Origin: a virus
Reading direction: 5' to 3' (one strand)
Virus record (IMG/VR): IMGVR_UViG_3300036834_000211
Span: 50,542 to 114,541 of that record
Length of the DNA: 64,000 nt
In this document: positions 24,260 to 31,739 of the stretch, in pieces
Layout: the number at the start of each line of letters is the position of its first letter
Position numbering within the stretch: position 1 is the first letter of the stretch
Notes under the pieces: generated by a model
Told to the model about the DNA's origin: nothing
The model's input: only the letters and a program-made list of their open reading frames with translations
Database searches by the model: none
Position numbers and translations under genes: made by a program

Positions 24260-24379
24260 ATGCGCTGGTGGGCTATTGCAACCCACTTCGTTTTATGCTT
24301 ATCCTATACATGCGAATGGCGCGAAGGTGTGAGCCTCCACGCCATTCTGGATCGATTTACCGGACCGAACGGCGAATGA
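24260..24379 (+). CDS. Tiny ORF with hydrophobic N-terminus (tentative)
   Basis: A 39-residue frame (MRWWAIATHFVLCLSYTC then a polar tail), ending in ATGA with the next frame. A competing 28-residue frame starts at ATG 24246, which has GGAG 8 nt upstream and overlaps the previous stop in ATGA. Only one is likely translated. The hydrophobic start suggests a secreted or anchored peptide. Confidence 0.3.
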   Translation: MRWWAIATHFVLCLSYTCEWREGVSLHAILDRFTGPNGE

Positions 24380-24549
24380 TCCTGGGCAAATATAGCTTCC
24401 CCCTCCGGAAGTTGCAAGCCCCAAGGACCCCATTCAAAGTTAGGCTCGGTAGGTGGCTCCAAATCGATAGCCACTCTGGCGTGTTCAGATACGATCGTGC
24501 GAACGAATCGTTGGGGGAACGTAACGCGTGGCACCAGGCACACAAATGA
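24376..24549 (+). CDS. Small basic hypothetical protein
   Basis: A 57-residue basic protein (LGKYSFPLRKLQAPRTPFK, then RLGRWLQIDSHSGVFRYD) in an ATGA chain with its neighbours. The initiation region is weak and depends on coupling. No family recognised. Confidence 0.4.
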   Translation: MILGKYSFPLRKLQAPRTPFKVRLGRWLQIDSHSGVFRYDRANESLGERNAWHQAHK

Positions 24550-24689
24550 TCGCTCTCCTCACCCGAGAGCGGGCCGGAAGTCGTTCTGCTCGCGACGACC
24601 GGGGGACAAGCGTCATGGCGTACGTCCGGGGATCACTGCGACAGGTCCAACCTGCCAAATCCTTGGAACAGCCAGGAGGGGGTGCATAA
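24546..24689 (+). CDS. Tiny ORF, basic (tentative)
   Basis: A 47-residue Arg-rich frame (LLTRERAGSRSARDDRG) linked by ATGA to the previous gene. Supported only by the unbroken chain of overlaps from 24376 to 24690. Confidence 0.3.
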   Translation: MIALLTRERAGSRSARDDRGTSVMAYVRGSLRQVQPAKSLEQPGGGA

Positions 24690-24776
24690 ATGAGGTACAG
24701 CGTGACCGCCTCAACCGACCGGATTAAATTCGGCAACGGTGCACCTGGGAGCAGATTTGCTACTATTTTCAAATAG
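24690..24776 (+). CDS. Tiny ORF with strong ribosome site (tentative)
   Basis: A 28-residue frame (MRYSVTASTDRIKFGNGAP) directly after the previous stop, with AGGAGGGGG 7 nt upstream of its ATG, the best initiation signal in this stretch. It is followed at once by the hairpins at 24793, which close the operon. Confidence 0.35.
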   Translation: MRYSVTASTDRIKFGNGAPGSRFATIFK

Positions 24777-24792
24777 TTAGTAAAGACACCCT

Positions 24793-24826
24793 CTTCCGCC
24801 TTCGGGCGGAAGTGTGTGCTACTTTT
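24793..24826 (+). terminator. Hairpin with TTCG loop, likely terminator
   Basis: CTTCCGCC and GGCGGAAG enclose a TTCG tetraloop, and TTTT follows after a 10-nt gap. It ends the run of tiny genes. The delayed T run makes it a weaker intrinsic terminator than 17848. Confidence 0.55.
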
Positions 24827-24849
24827 CTTAGCTTTCTAAGTAAGCTAAG
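24827..24849 (+). other. Second hairpin in the 24.8 kb intergenic region
   Basis: CTTAGCTT and AAGCTAAG form an 8-bp stem with a 7-nt loop immediately after the terminator-like hairpin. CTTTTG follows at about 24856. The remaining DNA to 25003 holds an operator-like site at 24893, an isolated TATATT at 24949, and no other feature I can support. Confidence 0.4.
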
Positions 24850-24892
24850 CCTAGGCTTTTGATTGTATCACGCGCACGCGCGCGTCCTCAGT

Positions 24893-24908
24893 TTGCGAAA
24901 TTCGACAA
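24893..24908. promoter_or_regulatory. Degenerate operator-like site
   Basis: TTGCGAAATTCGACAA matches TTGC-N8-GCAA except one base in the right arm. It lies in a 227-nt non-coding stretch upstream of the 25004 gene, as expected for the regulatory family. Confidence 0.35.
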
Positions 24909-25003
24909 TTTTTTCTTCGGTAGTCGGATTTTCTGGGCCGGCCACCGGTATATTCTACTGGGAAGTGGGCTGCGGTAGCCTGATTTTCGGGTGAGGTAGT
25001 GAG

Positions 25004-25225
25004 ATGATTAGGGACCAGTTCAATCGTCGACTCTGCAGGACGATCCAGGACTACTGGGCCCGTCGGGGATACGTCGTGAGGGTCGATCCAGTGAGTGGTC
25101 CCTACCGGTGCGCCGAGGGCTTCCCGATCGGGGAGATCGTTAGCGACCTGGGGCCGACGGGGTTCCCCAGCCGTCGGGTGCATCAGGCGGGTGGTGCCAC
25201 CCTCGCGTTGAGAGCGGGTGACTGA
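25004..25225 (+). CDS. Small hypothetical protein
   Basis: A 73-residue protein (MIRDQFNRRLCRTIQDYWARRG, then YRCAEGFPIGEIVSDLG). It reads as a compact alpha-beta fold with a GLPTG-like turn (DLGPTGFP). It starts after GAGGTAGTGAG and ends just before the Dcd-like start. No family recognised. Confidence 0.5.
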   Translation: MIRDQFNRRLCRTIQDYWARRGYVVRVDPVSGPYRCAEGFPIGEIVSDLGPTGFPSRRVHQAGGATLALRAGD

Positions 25226-25226
25226 G

Positions 25227-25880
25227 ATGGTACTGTCCGACATCGAGATACTGACCAGGCGCGCGGCCGGTGAGATCGTCATCGACCCGTTCGACCCGGC
25301 CGACCTCGGTAGCGCGAGCTACGATGTCAGGTTGGGAGAGCACTACTACGAGGCGTCAACAGACGTGAGTAGGATCTACAACATCTACAGCGAGTCCGAC
25401 GTTAGGCGCGTCTGGGTCGGTCCCAAGATGGCCTGCGCGGTTCGCGATCTTAAGGACCTGTGTCCGGGCGCCGACTGGTCCAACATCCGCGACGACGATC
25501 GGATCGTCATGCTCGGACCCAGGGCCAACCTGCTGTGTCACACCCGGGAGTTCATCGGCGCGCGCCGCGGCAGTACCACGATGATGAAGGCTCGTTCGTC
25601 GATCGGGCGCAGTCTGGTTAACGTCTGCCAGTGCGCCGGGATGGGCGACGTGGGCTACTTCAACCGCTGGACGATGGAGATCCACAACCGGAGTGACTAT
25701 TGGATCCCCCTAGTGGCCGGCCGGCGCGTCGCCCAGATCGTCTTCCTGGAGACCGGAGAGACCGAGAGGGTGTATATCAGCAAGTACCAAGGGACCGACG
25801 ACCTGGAATGCCTCGTTCGATCGTGGGCACCGGAGTCGATGCTGCCAGGATTGGACAAGGATCGGGACGTCAGGTCGTGA
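25227..25880 (+). CDS. dcd: dCTP deaminase / dUTPase family protein
   Basis: A 217-residue protein; ATG 25227 gives the family start MVLSDIEILTRRAAGEIVIDPF and then SYDVRLGEHYY. The core KARSSIGRSLVNVCQCAGMGD, then WTMEIHNRSD and VAGRRVAQIVFLE follows dCTP deaminase, including the Glu in the T-x-E motif used for deamination. It would supply dUMP precursors for ThyX (51501). Length is slightly above the usual 190 residues because of an insertion around residues 45-80. A plain dUTPase role is the main alternative. Confidence 0.75.
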   Translation: MVLSDIEILTRRAAGEIVIDPFDPADLGSASYDVRLGEHYYEASTDVSRIYNIYSESDVRRVWVGPKMACAVRDLKDLCPGADWSNIRDDDRIVMLGPRANLLCHTREFIGARRGSTTMMKARSSIGRSLVNVCQCAGMGDVGYFNRWTMEIHNRSDYWIPLVAGRRVAQIVFLETGETERVYISKYQGTDDLECLVRSWAPESMLPGLDKDRDVRS

Positions 25881-25907
25881 CTAGACCAATTTAAGGGAGG
25901 AAAAGAA

Positions 25908-26246
25908 ATGAGGAGGAGGGCTGCGCCGGAGGAGTACTGGATCCAGCGCGACGGCACCAAGATTGCCGTCGGCGACATGGACATCGGTCACCTCCGTAAC
26001 ACGCTGCGCATGATCATTCGGAAGGCGCGCAAGCACCGCGAGAGACAGCAGACTGTGGACGAGATGTTCTGCTTCCCGGACCCCTCAATCTGGGACAGGC
26101 ATTGGGACTACAAGGACGCCAGCGACGCCCAGGCGTATCGGGACCTGGCCAATCCGAACGTCTTGTTCCCGCTGCTCGACGGTGGCGTTAGGGGTAGCCC
26201 TGCGCTACAGGCCAAGTACGGTAAGGGAGTGTTCGATCGCGACTGA
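25908..26246 (+). CDS. Conserved phage hypothetical protein
   Basis: A 112-residue protein with GGGAGG upstream of its ATG. The segment WIQRDGTKIAVGDMDIGHLRNTLRMI and the following basic helix (RKARKHRERQ) recall small phage proteins with a W-x-x-R-x-G-x-x-I-x-V-x-x-M pattern. Function unknown; it sits between nucleotide and replication genes. Confidence 0.6.
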   Translation: MRRRAAPEEYWIQRDGTKIAVGDMDIGHLRNTLRMIIRKARKHRERQQTVDEMFCFPDPSIWDRHWDYKDASDAQAYRDLANPNVLFPLLDGGVRGSPALQAKYGKGVFDRD

Positions 26247-26258
26247 CTGGGGCTCCTC

Positions 26259-26978
26259 GTGCGCACGATCACGTCGTTTCCGAATCATCAGGTCCGCCGA
26301 CGCGAGGAATTCCCCCGCACTGCCGACTTCGTACGCGACCGCTCGAGGATACTGGCTGCCGTGTGCGAGTCCCTCGCTCAGGCTAGACTTGCTCGTTTCA
26401 ATCGATCCACTCCACCCGAGCACTCGGCTAGTTGCGTAAAGTACCTGGAGAAGCTGAGGAGCGAGTTGGGACCTCCCCACCCGCTCCTCCGGATTCTCGA
26501 CGTGGTTCGGTGGTACGAGGCTCACTGGCACGAGGGTCTCGTGCCATGGGTGGAGGGTGGCCCATCTCTCTACTCAAAGTTTAGTCGCCTGGAGGCGATC
26601 ATGCTCGACCGTACACGTCAGGAGCCTACGACTACGGTTGACGAAGTCCTGACCAATCTGTTCAACGGTAGTAAGATTGTATCCGAGGCGTTCAAGTCGG
26701 ACATATTGGTCCGCGCTAAGAGACTGAGCCTCGGGAGCGTGAGTGAAGTCGACTTGATGACCCGGTTGGGTGAGCTCTATGGTAGCATACGTGCCGCGCG
26801 CGTACCGGAGGCAGCCGGTCCGATAGATCTCCTGCGACGGTACATCAATTGGCTGAGCGAGAAGGATTGGCAGATGACGATGCGCGTGTTGAGCACTAGT
26901 AGTCCCGCCTTCCAGCAGTTCAGGCGCGAGGAGGCCTCATTGCATCCACTCGGCGCCGATCCGCTGACTGGAAGATGA
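26259..26978 (+). CDS. Putative replication accessory protein
   Basis: A 239-residue protein starting at GTG, its stop overlapping the helicase start in ATGA. Residues about 70-112 (HPLLRILDVVRWYEAHWHEG, then LVPWVEGGPSLYSKFSRLEA) resemble a segment found in phage replication proteins that load or partner DnaB-type helicases. The remainder is helical. Helicase loading is an inference from this resemblance and from direct coupling to the helicase gene. Confidence 0.5.
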   Translation: MRTITSFPNHQVRRREEFPRTADFVRDRSRILAAVCESLAQARLARFNRSTPPEHSASCVKYLEKLRSELGPPHPLLRILDVVRWYEAHWHEGLVPWVEGGPSLYSKFSRLEAIMLDRTRQEPTTTVDEVLTNLFNGSKIVSEAFKSDILVRAKRLSLGSVSEVDLMTRLGELYGSIRAARVPEAAGPIDLLRRYINWLSEKDWQMTMRVLSTSSPAFQQFRREEASLHPLGADPLTGR

Positions 26979-28555
26979 ACCTCGAGCGTCGAATCATCAC
27001 CGGCCTGATAGTCAGTGCCGACTTCCTCCAGCGCGTCTCGCCGTTCTGGTCCGACGAGCTGATAGAGGCTCCAGAGTTTCGTCGAATCGCGCGCTGGTGC
27101 CTGTCTCACTACGAGCGGTACCAGCGCGCTCCAGATCGCGACATCGAGCAGATCTACCTGTCGGCGATCCGAGATGAGTCCATTCCCAAGGCCGAGGCCG
27201 AGCTGATCGAGGGGATCCTGAGCGCGGTCTCAGACGACTACGAGCGCGGTGATCAGTTCAACTCGGCGTACCTGTACGATCAGACGGTGAAGTTCCTCCG
27301 CGAGCGCGAGCTGGCTCAGCACAACGAGCGCGTGGGAGATCTGATCGAGCGCGGGCAACTGGAGGAGGCCGAGGCACTGGCCTCCGAGTTCCGACCCCGC
27401 AGCTGGGCAACCACCCGCGGTCTCGACCTCGGCACCGAGGCTGGCTACGCGGCGGTCCGGGCCGCGTTCGAGCAGGCTAGTGCGCCGATACTGAGGTACC
27501 CCGGTGCGCTGGGGGAGATGCTCAATCGCCACCTGATCAGGGGAGGTTTCGTCTCGCTTGAGGGGCCCGAGAAGCGCGGTAAGACGTTCTGGCTGACCGA
27601 CATGGCGTTCCGGGGACTGCGTCAGAAGTGCAACGTCGCCTTCTTCCAGGCGGGGGATCTGACCGAGAGTCAGTACCTGCGCCGCATGGCGGTGCACTTG
27701 GCCAGGTGCTCCGACGACCCCGAGTACTGCGAGGCCCACTGGCGTCCAGTGGGCGACTGCGCTCACAATCAGTTCGACCTGTGTCGCCGGTCGGACCGCA
27801 ACTGCGACTGCGGCATCTACGACGAGTCACGCTACGAGGAGTTCAAGGAGAATCCGAACGAGTTGCAGCAGTTGTCCAAGCTGGTCAAGTTGGCCCAGTT
27901 GAATCCGAGCTACTCGCCGTGCGACAGCGCGTCGTGCGACGAGCGCTGGCCCGTCGTGTGGCTCGAGTCCGTACCGTCGAGGGAGCCACTGACCGGCGAC
28001 CGCGCGGCCCGCATCGTCCGGGCGTTCTTCGAGCGGTATAGACGCCGCTTCCGGCTGGCGACGTACCCGAACGGGACGCTGACGACCGACGAGATGCGCT
28101 CGTGCTTGGACGAGTGGGAGCGGGAGGACTTCGTCCCGGACATAATTGCAGCAGACTACGCCGACATCATGTCCGCGCCCGACCGGGAGTACCGGCATCG
28201 GCAGAACGCAATCTGGATGGGGCTCCGCGGGATTAGCCAGGAGCGGCACGCGCTGGTGGTTACCGGGACCCAGACCGATGCCGCCAGCTACCGGTCGGAG
28301 CTGCTCGGGATGGGCAATTTTACCGAGGATAAGAGGAAGCGCGGACACGTTACTGCGTCGTTCGGATTGAACCAGGATCCTCAGGGCCGCGAGAAGACCT
28401 TGGGTATCATGCGGATCAACACGATCGTGGCCCGTGAGGGTGATTTCAACCCGACGCGCGTGGTCACCGTGCTGCAGCACCTAGCTGCAGGCCGTCCCTT
28501 CGTGGAGAGCTTTCGCGAGAGCAATTCGCGACTTCGCGCTGTATCTGGAAATTAG
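26975..28555 (+). CDS. dnaB: DnaB-like replicative helicase with Cys-rich insertion
   Basis: A 526-residue protein. An N-terminal helical domain (about 1-140) is followed by a RecA-type ATPase with Walker A GPEKRGKT (197-204) and Walker B IIAADYAD (near 390). Between them, residues about 245-320 carry around ten Cys (CSDDPEYC, DCAHNQFDLC, CDC, CDSASC), a likely zinc or iron-sulphur module absent from cellular DnaB. The C-terminus has the expected arginine-finger region. It unwinds the fork together with primase at 22777. Confidence 0.8.
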   Translation: MNLERRIITGLIVSADFLQRVSPFWSDELIEAPEFRRIARWCLSHYERYQRAPDRDIEQIYLSAIRDESIPKAEAELIEGILSAVSDDYERGDQFNSAYLYDQTVKFLRERELAQHNERVGDLIERGQLEEAEALASEFRPRSWATTRGLDLGTEAGYAAVRAAFEQASAPILRYPGALGEMLNRHLIRGGFVSLEGPEKRGKTFWLTDMAFRGLRQKCNVAFFQAGDLTESQYLRRMAVHLARCSDDPEYCEAHWRPVGDCAHNQFDLCRRSDRNCDCGIYDESRYEEFKENPNELQQLSKLVKLAQLNPSYSPCDSASCDERWPVVWLESVPSREPLTGDRAARIVRAFFERYRRRFRLATYPNGTLTTDEMRSCLDEWEREDFVPDIIAADYADIMSAPDREYRHRQNAIWMGLRGISQERHALVVTGTQTDAASYRSELLGMGNFTEDKRKRGHVTASFGLNQDPQGREKTLGIMRINTIVAREGDFNPTRVVTVLQHLAAGRPFVESFRESNSRLRAVSGN

Positions 28556-28558
28556 ATG

Positions 28559-28587
28559 TTGACTTTGAGCGGCAGATGTTGTATAAT
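28559..28587 (+). promoter_or_regulatory. Consensus sigma-70 promoter
   Basis: TTGACT, a 17-nt spacer and TATAAT, starting 4 nt after the helicase stop. It is the closest match to the host housekeeping consensus that I see in the window. It would start transcription near 28594 and serve the 28627 gene and perhaps the folE region. Confidence 0.75.
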
Positions 28588-28626
28588 GTTCACGTTCGAG
28601 ATTTTTCTCATTGGAAGGAGGTAGAG

Positions 28627-29094
28627 GTGTTGAAGGTCACCAGGGGCACACTCGTTGACGCGGCCAAGGATCTCAACAAGATATTGGATCCCGACCCACC
28701 GATCGACGTCAAACTTGGGGTACCCGAGCTGCAGGAGCAAGTCCTTGCGGCAGCGAACTTGTTGAAGGAGGGGGATGCCGTGAAGGGTTCCACTCGAGAG
28801 GTGGTGGATCTGCTACGCAGTGGTGGTGAAGACGGAGGTGAGGATAAGGGCGAGGCAGCCCCGACCACGGCCCGGCGTTCCGGCTCGTCGCTCCCAAATC
28901 GATACGAAGGCTCGTCTGCGCAGAGGCTCGACAACGCCCTTCTAAAGGGTGGGAAGATCGAGAAGATTGCGGATGATCTGGGTATGAACAAGGGTCAGGT
29001 CAAAGCGCACGCCAAGTTCCGCGCTAGGTCGGGCAAGTTCTCCCTGAGAGAGGACGAGGACGGTACCCTGAAGTTGACCAAGGTCGCTGCATAG
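28627..29094 (+). CDS. Conserved phage protein with C-terminal HTH-like segment
   Basis: A 155-residue protein. GTG 28627 is chosen: GGAGG lies 5 nt upstream, and the earlier ATG at 28576 falls inside the promoter. The N-terminal part (RGTLVDAAKDLNKILDPDPP, then LQEQVLAAANLLKEGD) resembles a small conserved phage domain next to helicases. Residues about 115-140 (IEKIADDLGMNKGQVKAHAK) look like a helix-turn-helix. A central acidic, Gly-rich linker joins them. DNA binding is inferred; its own consensus promoter suggests early expression. Confidence 0.6.
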   Translation: MLKVTRGTLVDAAKDLNKILDPDPPIDVKLGVPELQEQVLAAANLLKEGDAVKGSTREVVDLLRSGGEDGGEDKGEAAPTTARRSGSSLPNRYEGSSAQRLDNALLKGGKIEKIADDLGMNKGQVKAHAKFRARSGKFSLREDEDGTLKLTKVAA

Positions 29095-29106
29095 AATCGT
29101 AGGGAT

Positions 29107-29135
29107 GACGGCTTCATTTCCTAGGAGCCGTCTTT
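29107..29135 (+). terminator. Terminator-like hairpin
   Basis: GACGGCT and AGCCGTC pair around a 12-nt loop, followed by TTT. It separates the 28627 gene from the folE leader. The short T run makes efficiency uncertain. Confidence 0.5.
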
Positions 29136-29231
29136 CCCCTTATTCCAGCCTTGATTTCGTCTGATCCGGTACCGAGCGGAGTCACCAACCACGAGGCCGG
29201 GAGGTTGCGAGGTCAAGGCTGGAATAAGGGG
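29136..29231 (+). promoter_or_regulatory. Large stem-loop leader of folE (19-bp perfect inverted repeat)
   Basis: CCCCTTATTCCAGCCTTGA (29136-29154) is exactly complementary to 29213-29231, giving a 19-bp stem around a 58-nt loop. The right arm ends 11 nt before the folE ATG and abuts its ribosome site (GGGAGG). The loop has further GC-rich pairing potential. I could not match it to preQ1 or other known riboswitch classes. It is a structured leader or a palindromic mobile fragment. Confidence 0.6.
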
Positions 29232-29242
29232 AGGGAGGTTGA

Positions 29243-29812
29243 ATGGATTGGGATCGAGTTCGCACCGGCGTAGTCGACATCCTGGTGGGTCTAGGCTGCG
29301 ACTTGAGTGATCCGAACTTCCTTGGCACCCCCGATCGGGTCGTCGAGTCTTACAAGGAGATCTTCGGCGGCCTCGACGAGGTGTCTCAGAAGATTGAGGA
29401 CATCCTGAGCAGTTCGTTCCCGTGTAGTCACGATCAGCTCGTCGTCGCACGAGGTATGGAGGTGTACGGGGTCTGTCCTCATCACCTACTACCGGTTCGG
29501 TACTCGGTCGTCGCGGCCTATCTCCCCGGGTCCGCACCCGGTGGACGCGTTGTTGGGTTGAGTAAGATCTATCGGCTCGTCAAGCTGCTGGCTGGTAGGC
29601 CCGTTCTACAGGAGCAGATGGTCAACGACGTTGCCGAGGCGTTGATGCACATCCCTGGTTGTCAAGGATCGGGGGTCGTCGCCCACGGCGAGCACTTGTG
29701 TGTTCGGATGCGCGGGGTACAGCAGGTCGACAGTGTCGTGACGACGAGCAGCCTGCGCGGTGTCTTCCTCAGTGATGGTGACGTCCGAGCCGAGTTCATG
29801 TCCCTGCGTTAA
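29243..29812 (+). CDS. folE: GTP cyclohydrolase I
   Basis: A 189-residue protein. It converts GTP to 7,8-dihydroneopterin triphosphate, the first step toward 7-deazaguanines. The zinc and active-site motifs are present: YGVCPHHLLPV, then VVGLSKIYRLVKLLAGRPVLQE, GCQGSGVVAHGEHLCVRMRGV and the RG-F ending. Length is normal for the core enzyme without an N-terminal extension. It starts after GGGAGG, behind a large stem-loop. With QueD, QueE and QueC elsewhere in the window it completes the preQ0 pathway. Confidence 0.92.
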   Translation: MDWDRVRTGVVDILVGLGCDLSDPNFLGTPDRVVESYKEIFGGLDEVSQKIEDILSSSFPCSHDQLVVARGMEVYGVCPHHLLPVRYSVVAAYLPGSAPGGRVVGLSKIYRLVKLLAGRPVLQEQMVNDVAEALMHIPGCQGSGVVAHGEHLCVRMRGVQQVDSVVTTSSLRGVFLSDGDVRAEFMSLR

Positions 29813-29825
29813 TGGGGGTTTCCTG

Positions 29826-30020
29826 ATGATAGTGACCTTGATTGTTTTCGTCTGCAGCCTATATTCTGCAGGTGAGTGCAAGAACGTTGAACATTCCGAG
29901 TCGTTCCCAAGTTTTGAGGCGTGTCAGTCCAGGATTGACGAGCTTCAGGAGCAGGACTCTCCGATGCCAGACGTGAAGGTAATTGGTTACACCTGTCGGG
30001 ATGTGACTGATGAAGACTGA
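29826..30020 (+). CDS. Small secreted Cys-containing protein
   Basis: A 64-residue protein; ATG 29826 gives a signal-like start (MIVTLIVFVCSLYSAGEC). The mature part holds three more Cys and is acidic (FPSFEACQSRIDELQEQD). It overlaps the following SDR start by 11 nt. Similar in style to the gene at 1729. Function unknown. Confidence 0.5.
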   Translation: MIVTLIVFVCSLYSAGECKNVEHSESFPSFEACQSRIDELQEQDSPMPDVKVIGYTCRDVTDED

Positions 30021-30696
30021 CGAGCGTTTCGTTGTGACGGGGGCGTCTTCTGGTCTTGGCAGGGAGATCTATCAGTACCTCACCTGTCGATATCAGACTT
30101 CTCAAGTCATTGGGGTGTCCCACCACGGGCCCGACATCGTGACCGACTTGTCCAATCAGATGGGCCTCCTGTCGGTAGTTGCGGAGCTGGTGTCGTGCTC
30201 ACCGCCACATCTGTCGAGACCCATCCGCTGCCTGGTGAACTGCGCTGGTGTGCTGCACCTCGGAGATGGCGACGATGCGAATGCGGATCAGATCTTCAAC
30301 GTTAACTTCTGGGCGCCGTATCACTTGTCGATGAATCTCAGGGAGTGCTTTGTGTCCGGTGAGAGCAGCGTCATAAACGTGGCCTCGGTCTCCGGTATGA
30401 TCGCCGATCCTGACACACCCGTCTATGGATCAAGTAAGGCTGCTCTCATCTCGCTGACTAAGAGCCTGGCGATTAAGTGGGCTCCCCACGTCCGAGTGAA
30501 TTGCATCTCTCCTGGATTCTTCGATACGAATCTAGTCCCCGAGCCCACCCCGCAGCATCTGATCGATCGAGTGCCGCTGGGCTTCGAGGCCTCGACTGGG
30601 ATGATAATCTCTGCGGTCGAGATGCTATTGAGCTGTCCGTACGTGACTGGTTCGAATGTCGTGGTTGATGGAGGACTGTCGTGCAGGGCAGTGTGA
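30010..30696 (+). CDS. Short-chain dehydrogenase/reductase (SDR)
   Basis: A 228-residue classical SDR: cofactor loop TGASSGLG (residues 10-17), structural NCAG (near 77), an active-site Ser in NVASVSGM and the YGSSK catalytic pair (Tyr and Lys near 140-144), ending in VVVDGGLS. It would oxidise or reduce a hydroxyl or keto group with NAD(P)H. It lies between folE and a radical SAM gene in the DpdA cluster, so a sugar or deazapurine side chain is a plausible substrate. SDR is not a standard part of preQ0 synthesis. Confidence 0.85.
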   Translation: MKTDERFVVTGASSGLGREIYQYLTCRYQTSQVIGVSHHGPDIVTDLSNQMGLLSVVAELVSCSPPHLSRPIRCLVNCAGVLHLGDGDDANADQIFNVNFWAPYHLSMNLRECFVSGESSVINVASVSGMIADPDTPVYGSSKAALISLTKSLAIKWAPHVRVNCISPGFFDTNLVPEPTPQHLIDRVPLGFEASTGMIISAVEMLLSCPYVTGSNVVVDGGLSCRAV

Positions 30697-31739
30697 CACC
30701 TCGGTACAGTTGCATCTTCATCTCGCGTGCCTGTCCGCGTGCCTGTTCGTACTGTCTCAGCAAGGACGTCCGCGGTGCAGGATCACTGCTCACACCGAAG
30801 GGGTGGGCCGATGCCTTGCGCATACTCGAGTCCCACGGCATCGTCTTCCACCTGATACTCGGGAACGAGCTGTTCACCTACCCGGATCCGGTGGGATTAG
30901 TCGAGGCGCTGAGGCCGTTCTGGGGCCGCTACGCAATCTACTCGACCTTCCCACCCGGCTATGCGAAGCGGTACCTGGACCCTTGCATCGAGGCGGGTCT
31001 GTACAACATCTCCGGTGGAGTGGACGTCCCGGCGGGTATGAAGACTGGCGATCGTCACGTTGATCGGAAGAGCAGTGAGGTGCTGTACTGGCTCGACTAC
31101 TGTCACACCCACGGTGTGCCAGACGTCCAGGCGACCGTGACGATCCACCGGCACAACTACGATAAGCTGGAGCCACTCCTGGACTACTGCACGGAGCGAG
31201 ACATCTGGGTCGGATGCAGTCTGGTTGAGGCGAGTCCCGATGGGAAGCACGACTTCTACGGTTCGGTCGACTCGATGCGCGACTGGTTGATTCCAGAGAA
31301 CGAGCGCGGCAGGTTTAGGAGTGCGATGTCCCGACTCGCCAGCCAGGTTTCGTCGGGTCGGTGGAAGATGCAGGTTCCACCGTCGTACTTCGAGGAGATG
31401 GGAGAGCGCGAGGTCGATCGAGATCCGTGGCACTGCAGCCTCCCTTTGCTGATCCACGTGGAGGAGGACGGTGTCCTCCGCGCGTGCTCCTACCGGGGTG
31501 GACTGGACGAGCGCTACACCGTGTTCGACCTGCGCGAGGGCGGCTCCTTGTCGATGTCGCGGTATATTGAGATGCAGCAGAGGAAGACGAGACAGTGCCC
31601 GGGCTGCGGGGTCGGCGGGGGAGCGTGGAGCTACTGGTACATGGCAGAAGAATGGCAGAAGGGCCTCGTCGAGCTGGGCGACCAGGTGTTCCAGCGGCAC
31701 GTTCCCGGTTACGAATTTGAGAGGACGAGGCAGAAATGA
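30681..31739 (+). CDS. Radical SAM enzyme with C-terminal SPASM-like cluster
   Basis: A 352-residue protein starting at GTG (GGAGG 6 nt upstream), overlapping the SDR end by 16 nt. Cys18, Cys22 and Cys25 form the CxxxCxxC iron-sulphur motif, followed by a radical SAM barrel. The C-terminus has further Cys (DPWHCSLPLL, RACSYRGG, RQCPGCGVGG) like auxiliary-cluster SPASM enzymes. It is not QueE, which is at 52492 and much shorter. Coupled to queC by ATGA, so it probably acts on a 7-deazaguanine or its substituent. Substrate unknown. Confidence 0.75.
   Translation: MQGSVTPRYSCIFISRACPRACSYCLSKDVRGAGSLLTPKGWADALRILESHGIVFHLILGNELFTYPDPVGLVEALRPFWGRYAIYSTFPPGYAKRYLDPCIEAGLYNISGGVDVPAGMKTGDRHVDRKSSEVLYWLDYCHTHGVPDVQATVTIHRHNYDKLEPLLDYCTERDIWVGCSLVEASPDGKHDFYGSVDSMRDWLIPENERGRFRSAMSRLASQVSSGRWKMQVPPSYFEEMGEREVDRDPWHCSLPLLIHVEEDGVLRACSYRGGLDERYTVFDLREGGSLSMSRYIEMQQRKTRQCPGCGVGGGAWSYWYMAEEWQKGLVELGDQVFQRHVPGYEFERTRQK

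Noticed and set aside
29136-29231. Known preQ1 riboswitch upstream of folE
   Set aside because: The long stem and 58-nt loop do not match preQ1-I, II or III layouts as I know them. Kept only as an unclassified structured leader.
30681-31739. Radical SAM gene as QueE
   Set aside because: It lacks the QueE-type N-terminal QGEG region and is much longer; a full QueE is present at 52492.
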